Shown here one piece after another: positions 8,738 to 15,336 of a DNA stretch of 15,336 nucleotides. Position numbers and translations under genes: made by a program. Location of the stretch: positions 1 to 15,336 of the forward strand of contig JAOXYB010016731.1 in NCBI GenBank assembly GCA_028565635.1, read 5' to 3'. Positions within the stretch are counted from its first letter, which is position 1; each line of letters begins with the position of its first letter. The notes below the pieces were generated by a model that made no database searches, was not told where the DNA came from, and saw only the letters and a program-made list of their open reading frames with translations. Source of the stretch: Phoronis ovalis. Its lineage: Eukaryota > Phoronida > Phoronidae.

Positions 8738-8745
8738 TATAAATC
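8738..8745. repeat. Target site duplication, right copy (TATAAATC)
   Basis: Exact match to 8272-8279, placed immediately after the CCCCCGG end of the transposon. The sequence beyond it (TGTCATGGG) no longer matches, which bounds the duplication. Confidence 0.8.
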
Positions 8746-9619
8746 TGTCATGGGATTAATCTAACCCTGGGACAAGTCAGTTATTGACATTGTCTATTAA
8801 CCTATCTTACACATTTTGAACCCAGCATGCATGGGATTATATACATCTAGATTAAGTGTTTTAAATTCCAAGTCTATAATCAGGAAATATAAGGCTAGAT
8901 GTGGAAAAGACAGGTGAAACATTTTATTATCTTTAAGTGTCCTCAATGTAACAGCTTTTCAAACAAAATTTAACAGCATTTGTGTCTACGGATGATTATT
9001 TGAAGCCCAAAAATTGGCACGTCTCCTTGCAAAACAATGTCAGTAGGTCATTTTTGCTTGTGCACATCTGTCTCTAGCTGTAAACACATAGTTTTGCATA
9101 AGTTTTAATTGTTAGCTTGCAAAAATTTCCTTATTCTCATTTTAACATTTAATTAAATATCATGTTTGTACGCAAGTTTGGAGAAAATGGTGTACTTGTG
9201 TTAACTGAGATGGCTGTTTGAGAGTTGTTGAAGTGGAATATAATAAATACAGATAAGTTAGATCAAACTACCAATGATATCTACAAACAAAAAAACTAAA
9301 ATGCCACATTGTTTCATATTAATTATCTAGATGTTCAACCCAAATTTCCATAAAAAGGTATTCTCTGTTTACTATTAAGCTGCAAAGGCACCTATTTGGA
9401 ATTTCAGGTTTTACATTTCAGTATAACTAATATTACCTGTAGCAGGCTACTTATTATAAACATTTAGCAAATGGTGCTTGAACTCTGTGTGCTGCAAAAG
9501 AAACTTGTGTTCAATGTAAATGTTAACATTAGAGTTATCAGGTATTAATATAGTGCCCCTTGAAATTTAGTGCCCCAGTACCAAAATATTGTCCACACCT
9601 GTTAAAACTGACCAATTAG
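8746..9619. other. AT-rich non-coding stretch
   Basis: No gene, array or long palindrome was recognised. A short internal similarity, AGTGCCCC twice at 9552-9576, is too small to interpret. Confidence 0.5.
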
Positions 9620-9649
9620 AAGTTTATCAATGACAAGTTTATCAATGAA
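9620..9649. repeat. Short tandem duplication, 15-bp unit
   Basis: AAGTTTATCAATGAC is followed directly by AAGTTTATCAATGAA. The two units differ only at the last base. This is a simple local slippage or end-joining duplication. Confidence 0.8.
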
Positions 9650-12600
9650 CATGATTTCCTTGATAATTCTGGTGAATAGGATATTTAATTATACTTTATT
9701 ATTTGTTCTTAGAAAATATATAAAGGAGAATCATAATAGTCATATAGTTCTGCTAATAAATAAATGAGCACAATCATGTATTCAAAGCACATTCACATAC
9801 CAAATTGGTATGAAATTACAAAATCTTTAGTAATATGTAAATAGAGACCCTCTCTGAATAAAAGCCTGTCAAAAATTATGTTTGTTATTTGTATGCTTGG
9901 CAGGGACTCATTAGACAAGGTAACTATGACCATGTTTCAAAAATAAGTCTTAAATTGCACTATTTGATTAATTAATTAAAGCGCAATTGTCATTTCTCCA
10001 AAATAAATCCCATTTCCACAAAAAACAATTATTATCACAACTGCATGGTAATCAGTAATCCAACAGCATTTACAAAGTTTCTAAACAGTAACATGAGCAT
10101 AAATGTGACCAGCCTCCTAAATCATAGTTTCTATGAAGCATGCAATTGCAACTTTCCTGAAGCATTATCTTTTTTTTGCAACTGGTATTCCACTGGTGTG
10201 CTAGCGACTGCTATGCTAAATTGACATGGGTGGTGTAAAAGTTATCTCCCCTGAAAGGACTCTGTTGATGGTCATTTATAAATCAAGAACTGGAACAGGG
10301 TGCAAACTCTGCATTGTTCTTAAATTTTCTGGATTTACGGAAAATACAATAACAATGTTTATACTTGTAGTCCTAGCATATTTTAGTTGTAGATTTTACC
10401 ACATTACATCCATCCATGCCTGATGCTTACTTTTCAGATGGTTTGCATCTTGAGCAATTGTATTATGGATGACAGAGGCCAGTATATAATAAAGAATAAA
10501 ATCATAAAAAGATTTTTTTATTTTAGTTGTTCATTTGAATTTAATTGTCATAACTAGTTGTTGCTTGGAATGTAAATTACATGCACAAAAATACCTATGT
10601 GGCAAAGAAAGCAAACAATGTTGACATGGCGACTTTTCATGCGAGATTTTTTGCATGTAGATACTGGAATGCTATACGGCATATCAAGTTTCCTAGATTT
10701 TAGTTGTACTGACTTATCCATAGGTTTAATAGTACACGTTTCCATGGCGATATGACAAGGCTATTGCGTCACCATTTTAGGCCGTGCACTACTTGAAGAA
10801 ATACAATAAATACATGTGCATGACTATCAAACGTTTAATTTGGAAGTTTTCCTTGTTTCCACAAATATCAGAAATTCATTTTAAACATGTTACACCTGCA
10901 TAAAAGTACAAGTGTGCATAGCTGCTAACTATCTGAATTATATTTAATACACTACAAGTCTATAGTCTGTATGTTAAATAATTTATGAAGATATTTTACT
11001 TATAAAAAGCATAGCTATCACATACCGGCAGTCTGCTATTGGGTAGGAAGCCTATTTTACACCACTGCCTTCAATAGAAACAACCATCCAAGAAACAATC
11101 TCCAAGAATTTGTATATTCTACTAACTTGACATACATGAAGCAATATTTAATATCAATTTACATGTAAGAGCAGTACCCAAGCTAGATGTACAAGTACCG
11201 GCTATTTCTGGTGACATGTTTTAAGAATGATCTACTGGCTACTCCTGGTCATACTTGAGCGATATGATATCACACCTTAAGATCTCCATGATATTTATTT
11301 AATTTCAAAGTTTAAGTATGCCACAATCTTAATGACTTCCTTTCCAACAACATATAATACTAGGTTTAATAGTGTTATTATGGTTTACTCATATTATTGT
11401 GTCCACATACAACTGTGGAAACATCATAAAACAGCAAAACCATGAACTAATTTGTCTAAATGAGGGAAACATTATGACCTCCAACACCGGAGAATTGCCA
11501 GAATATGAACAAGATGTTATGATCATGTTTGAATGTGGTTTTTCAGATTATGTTATTTCAAATTCATGGCTAATCAACATCACAAGTATGTGAAATGTCA
11601 TGAGAACTACAGGACAGCACCACCATGATTAGATATCTCAACAGACTAGCAAAAAAAAACAAGACAGGAAATGTCATCAGTGATTTCATCATCATAACTT
11701 TTCAGGAAAACAAAAAAAAACAGCTTAAGATGATTTAATTAGCTGTCTTTCAATATATTTATAAAGAATCATTTTTGAAAGCAATTAAACATTTGGAATG
11801 TAATAAAAGGTTCCATGAAAGCAACCAGAAAAGGGCAACAGCCTTATGGTAGCTATAGAACCAGTTTTAGTTATAAATAGGAGTATGCATATCTCATGCA
11901 CACATACCCTGCTTTCTACTAAATTTGAGAACAGGAAATGAGAAACCACAAATAAATCAAGTTTTATCAAAAATGAACAAAAATTTCATAATGATGACAA
12001 GCTTATTTATGTTCGGATAAAAATTCAGTACAAACAAATACCTGTGACAAAATTAACACCTATAAAGTCGCAAATCACGCTAATCAAAATTAGGGGGTTT
12101 GAGAATTTATTGATATAGATAGAAAGTTAAGACTACCAATACACCACTTATCAAGATATCCTAGGAACACTTAATTGCTAACCTCAATTTAGTCAGGTAA
12201 TATTAAAATTCCACACAAATGTGTTAATATCTAAGTCACACAATGTCTCAATAAAGAACAAGTCTAAATCCAGGATTTTAAGTTAATAACAGTCATGATG
12301 TTATCTAGGGATTGGTGTCTGGTTATAAAGATGCTGTCTTTTATTTGAATAATTAACAACCAAAATAAATATCAAAGGTGCATGCAATATGGCCAAGATG
12401 CAATCTTTTGTTGGAAAAAAATATAGTAAACCACTACTGCAAATGCCAACAACATATCTCAACACTTAAAATAAACCTAGTTTCAAGCAGTCTTCACTTA
12501 TACACACGTTATTCTCATACTGCCAGTGGCAGAGATCAGATCCTGCTCCTTTATAATGCATGGGCATCCAGTTAGTAATGGAGGATCATACAAATTCCCG

Positions 12601-12687
12601 TTTGGTACTTTCTTTGTGCAACAAAATATTGCAAATGTAATTGATGATTTACTTGAAGTAATAACGAAAACAGAAGGTGAAATATGA
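9650..12687. other. Three-kilobase AT-rich stretch without a supportable gene
   Basis: Open frames here are at most 73 codons (10226-10423, 10554-10745, 11372-11593, 11785-11970, 12378-12575) and none carries a recognisable motif. GAATAAAAGC at 9856-9865 recurs from 1576-1585 with some flanking similarity and may mark a shared old repeat. GTTATCTCCCC at about 10241-10251 resembles a motif common in molluscan repeats. Several A runs and one T-rich tract (about 10510-10525) occur but suggest no transcript end on their own. Confidence 0.5.
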
Positions 12688-12875
12688 TTTGATGCTAAAT
12701 CCTTCAGATAAGATCAAATCCAAGAGATAAACTATATAAGGTAAAATGGAAATACCTGTTATTTACCTGGTAGTCATACAAAAAAGAATTTAATGTTTAA
12801 AAATGCTTTGATGCCAAATCTGTTAGATAAAGTCGTGTCCAAAGATAACTATGTGCACACAGTACCTATTACTGG
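12688..12875. repeat. Old tandem duplication with 119-bp spacing
   Basis: TTTGATGCTAAATCC at 12688 is repeated as TTTGATGCCAAATCT at 12807. The similarity continues in order: CAGATAA against TAGATAA, ATCCAAGAGATAAACTAT against GTCCAAAGATAACTAT, and ACCTGTTATTTACCTGG against ACCTATTACTGG. Copy 1 covers about 12688-12770 and copy 2 about 12807-12875. Several small insertions and deletions separate the copies, so the event is old. Confidence 0.65.
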
Positions 12876-13342
12876 CCCTGCAATTAATTTACAGTGCACT
12901 ACAAGCTTGTTCCATACATGCGACTGTATAAATTAAAACTGATAACAAAATGATATTGTCTACTTTTCTACTACTGTCTATAGTCTCATTATATAATTTT
13001 GCAGCATATTTGGGATGAGTGGCTGAAATGTATTAACTAGCAAACCCGAGTCCAACTTGATGTCATACAAACATTTTTAATGTAGGACTTTTAACATATT
13101 TCCTTTACGCAGAAATTTCAAAGAAAACCTGTAACTGTTGTTGTTTTCTACATAGTGGCAAAAAAATAGACAGAAATCAAAAGGGCCAAGAATCAGCATC
13201 TGACACTGGCCCATTGATGCATATGTATGAAATCTTCTGGAATAACACAATTTTTTTTTAAGCTGTTCACTGCTGTCTTTATATGAAACAACACAGGCAC
13301 AGCGATTGCATAACAGTTTTTATTTGCATATACAGTTAATAT
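12876..13342. other. AT-rich non-coding stretch
   Basis: Nothing recognised apart from a run of nine T at about 13251-13259. Confidence 0.45.
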
Positions 13343-13465
13343 CCACATTTCAACACTGTAAATAAGGGATGCTTAGATTGTACATCTCTGTATGACCACA
13401 TTTCAACACTGTAAATAAGGGAGGCTTAGATTGTACATCTCTGTGTGAACACATTTTCAAACAAG
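13343..13465. repeat. Recent tandem duplication, 53-bp unit, with partial third copy
   Basis: Copy 1 (13343-13395) and copy 2 (13396-13448) both begin CCACATTTCAACACTG and differ at only two of 53 positions (GGGATGC against GGGAGGC, and TGTATGA against TGTGTGA). A decayed partial third copy, ACACATTTTCAAAC, follows at 13449. The minus-strand frame at 13350-13568 repeats a short peptide only because of this duplication and is not a gene. Confidence 0.9.
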
Positions 13466-14177
13466 AGGGCGCTAGCTTATTGTGGTACTTCTTGTGCATG
13501 GCCTTACAAGTAACTTTAACAGTACTTCTTATCAACAATGTAGAGTCCATGAAGTTAATAAAGTTCATTACCAGTATAGATTATTTGCACATACTGGAAC
13601 ACATTCAACCCACCAACTGCGTGTCTTACAATGAATAGGACCTTTCTATTGTAGTTTATAGTGTTTATCACTATAGGGAGATGTGTGCACTATATTACAA
13701 TCCCTACACTGTAAAATACTTTATTATATATGCATAATAACTACATTTACACAAATAATTTGACAACAATTTCTTCCTAAACCCTCTCTAAATTTGGAAA
13801 ATGTAAATGATATCACTTAATAAATGAAACGATTTCTTTGCCAAGCTTAGTTCCTAACACCTCACATTTTCTCACAAAATCACCTATTGGAGAAAACTTG
13901 AATCTCTTGCTAGAAAGGACAAGTTGTTTACTATAACACTTATAATCATTGAAACAATTTTGATACTGCCTAAATATAAATATACTGCAATTAGTTTTCA
14001 AAAATAGTTTTTTCCTAAACCTGCATGTTTAATGAAAACTACTTAATAATTAAATAATTAGACTTGTTTACAATCTTAGTTTGGTTTTAAACAGTTCTAT
14101 ATTACTGCAGTTGTAGTTCAAATTAAAATGGTCCAACATTTTACACACAGTCATATATACTTTAAATTATACACATG
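13466..14177. other. AT-rich non-coding stretch
   Basis: No gene found. A small hairpin, TATAGTG and CACTATA around TTTAT, lies at about 13657-13675. The 62-codon minus frame at 13813-14001 has no recognisable motif. Confidence 0.45.
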
Positions 14178-14371
14178 ATATGCTGTAGCATATTTAAGAC
14201 ACAGATCTTTCTAAAATCGGGCAAAACGTTTCATCGGCAGTCAATGGGTGCACTGTGATCTGGAATACATTTTATAACCTGAATATAATAACCTATATGC
14301 TGTGGGATAACAAAAACAGCATATGTATTTCAAGAGTATAGATTATATATTATCTCAGCACTAGGTGCTGA
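14178..14371. repeat. Cluster of three small palindromes
   Basis: First, ATATGCT and AGCATAT around GT at 14178-14193. Second, ATATGCTGT at 14295-14303 with ACAGCATAT at 14316-14324 around a 12-base loop. Third, TCAGCAC and GTGCTGA around TAG at 14355-14371. The first two share the same arm sequence, so they may descend from one element. Each alone is short enough to arise by chance in AT-rich DNA. Confidence 0.5.
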
Positions 14372-14780
14372 ATAGAACAAGAAAGAGATTCAAATTGTGA
14401 AGTTTATGTTTGATTTTGAAGTAGAAAGTAGTATTGGTATTACTTAGTTGTGAGAAAACACAGCAACAGAAATTGTAGTTTTGTAGTTTAGCTGAAATGT
14501 ACACCATTATGAAAATGGGTTCATACAAGACTGATCAACAGTAGCTTGCAATGGACAGAAATGTAAAAGAATGTGATAGGTGTGAAACACGTAGTTTTAG
14601 AGAGAAAAAAACAATGATGTGTCATATGTTTCTTTACTAAATATTTTTTTTTATTTAGATACAGTTTAGATACTGTATGCTGAGAACAGTGTGGTGAGAA
14701 AGTACATGAAATTTCATTCACACAGTCACAACCTTCTGCACAAGTATTTCGGATTTTGGAATGGCGAGGTATCACAAAGA

Positions 14781-14958
14781 TCCCATCCAGCATGCAGATG
14801 ACTGTGATGAAATATTTCTGAATTCTGAAAATGACCTGGAAGAACATTGTATAAATTAACCACTGAAAATCCAATCCATCATATCAATGACCAGCTTGAA
14901 GTATCTCTGAATTCTAAAAATCACCTGGATGAAACCGTATAACTACTACAGGTAACAT
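14781..14958. repeat. Old tandem duplication, 89-bp unit
   Basis: Copy 1 (14781-14869) and copy 2 (14870-14958) align in order: TCCCATCCAGCATG against TCCAATCCATCATA, then TTTCTGAATTCTGAAAATG against TCTCTGAATTCTAAAAATC, then ACCTGGAAGAA against ACCTGGATGAA. Both copies stay open in matching frames for about 24 codons, but most differences would change the amino acid, so the similarity is better read as DNA duplication than as conserved coding sequence. Confidence 0.7.
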
Positions 14959-15336
14959 TCCAATTACTAGGAACTGTAATGAAATGTCGGGTAATTAATT
15001 TTTATTTGAGTTATATCAGTGATTTAGAAGTAAAATATCAATGCAAAAAACCAGACAACATGATTTTAGATGAACCCTCTGCAGAAAAAGGCTGTATTGC
15101 CTTTATGGGCATATCAATTATTCTTCTAGATAGTTTTTTAATGGGCTTTTAATGGTTTGCCAAATGTTGAAAGTAGGAAAGATGCATATAATTCAAAATG
15201 GGGTAGAACTTTTAAAGATAACCTTTGCTATTTGTCTGGAAAAGCCCCACAATCAATCAAAAGTTCTTTGAAGGAGAGATATAAATATTAGCAGACCCAC
15301 ACACTGCATTTTCGTCTAGTAAGAATGCTGATGCCA
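14959..15336. other. AT-rich non-coding end of the window
   Basis: No gene, array or palindrome of note was seen to the window edge. TTTTTAATGGG and CTTTTAATGG occur side by side near 15135-15155, a minor local repeat. Confidence 0.45.

Noticed and set aside
14521-14874. 117-codon minus-strand frame containing a cysteine-rich C-A-E-G-C-D-C-V-N stretch resembling EGF-type modules
   Set aside because: Only one partial module, no repeat of the spacing and no glycine pattern typical of a complete EGF repeat. It is antisense to the kinase-like stretch, which shows how easily such short motifs arise here. Its 5' part also lies in a tandem duplication.
14781-14946. The two 89-bp copies as repeated protein modules, since both stay open in matching frame
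   Set aside because: Most nucleotide differences between the copies would change the amino acid, both frames end in stops, and the unit length is not a multiple of three.
1-15336. tRNA genes or tRNA-derived SINEs
   Set aside because: No stretch combining a GGTTCRANTCC-type B box with a suitably placed A box was found on either strand by eye. A covariance-model search would be needed to exclude weak cases.

Overview
This looks like non-coding nuclear DNA from an AT-rich animal genome, most likely a marine invertebrate. By eye it is about two-thirds A+T, poor in CpG, and full of short decayed repeats. There are no ribosome binding sites, operons or dense open frames such as a prokaryote would show. 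A mollusc fits best: repeats beginning CCGGGG with an inner GTGCCGCCC motif and stacked GGTATA-TTTTT units recur in molluscs and several other marine invertebrates, and the stretch GTTATCTCCCC near 10241 resembles a motif common in molluscan repeats. That assignment comes from memory and was not tested by a search. No protein-coding gene, tRNA or rRNA could be supported. Every open frame is short or sits in repeats, so the window is probably intergenic or inside a large intron.

The best-defined object is a 458-bp non-autonomous DNA transposon at 8280-8737. Its ends read CCGGGG and CCCCGG, an 8-bp duplication TATAAATC lies directly against both sides, and its interior is about nine diverged units of roughly 30-40 bp. 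Relatives in poorer condition lie at 1-96 (cut by the window edge), about 181-452, 1031-1077 and about 7035-7302. A second family is a foldback repeat at 4931-5188 with a diverged relative at about 5880-6111; the two share a 42-base core with three differences.

Local structures are scattered through the rest. There is a perfect 19-bp hairpin at 2219-2263 and an inverted/direct repeat cluster at 3675-3799. A minisatellite at 5526-5744 has an exact 40-bp higher-order period over its last four units. A degenerate GAT tract lies at 8105-8158. Tandem duplications of three ages are present: 53 bp at 13343-13448 (two mismatches, young), 119-bp spacing at 12688-12875 (old) and 89 bp at 14781-14958 (old). 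Three small palindromes cluster at 14178-14371. One short translated stretch near 14749-14775 resembles a protein-kinase DFG segment but is weakly supported.

Nothing indicates that these parts act together as one system. The window reads as a record of repeat insertion, tandem expansion and decay.
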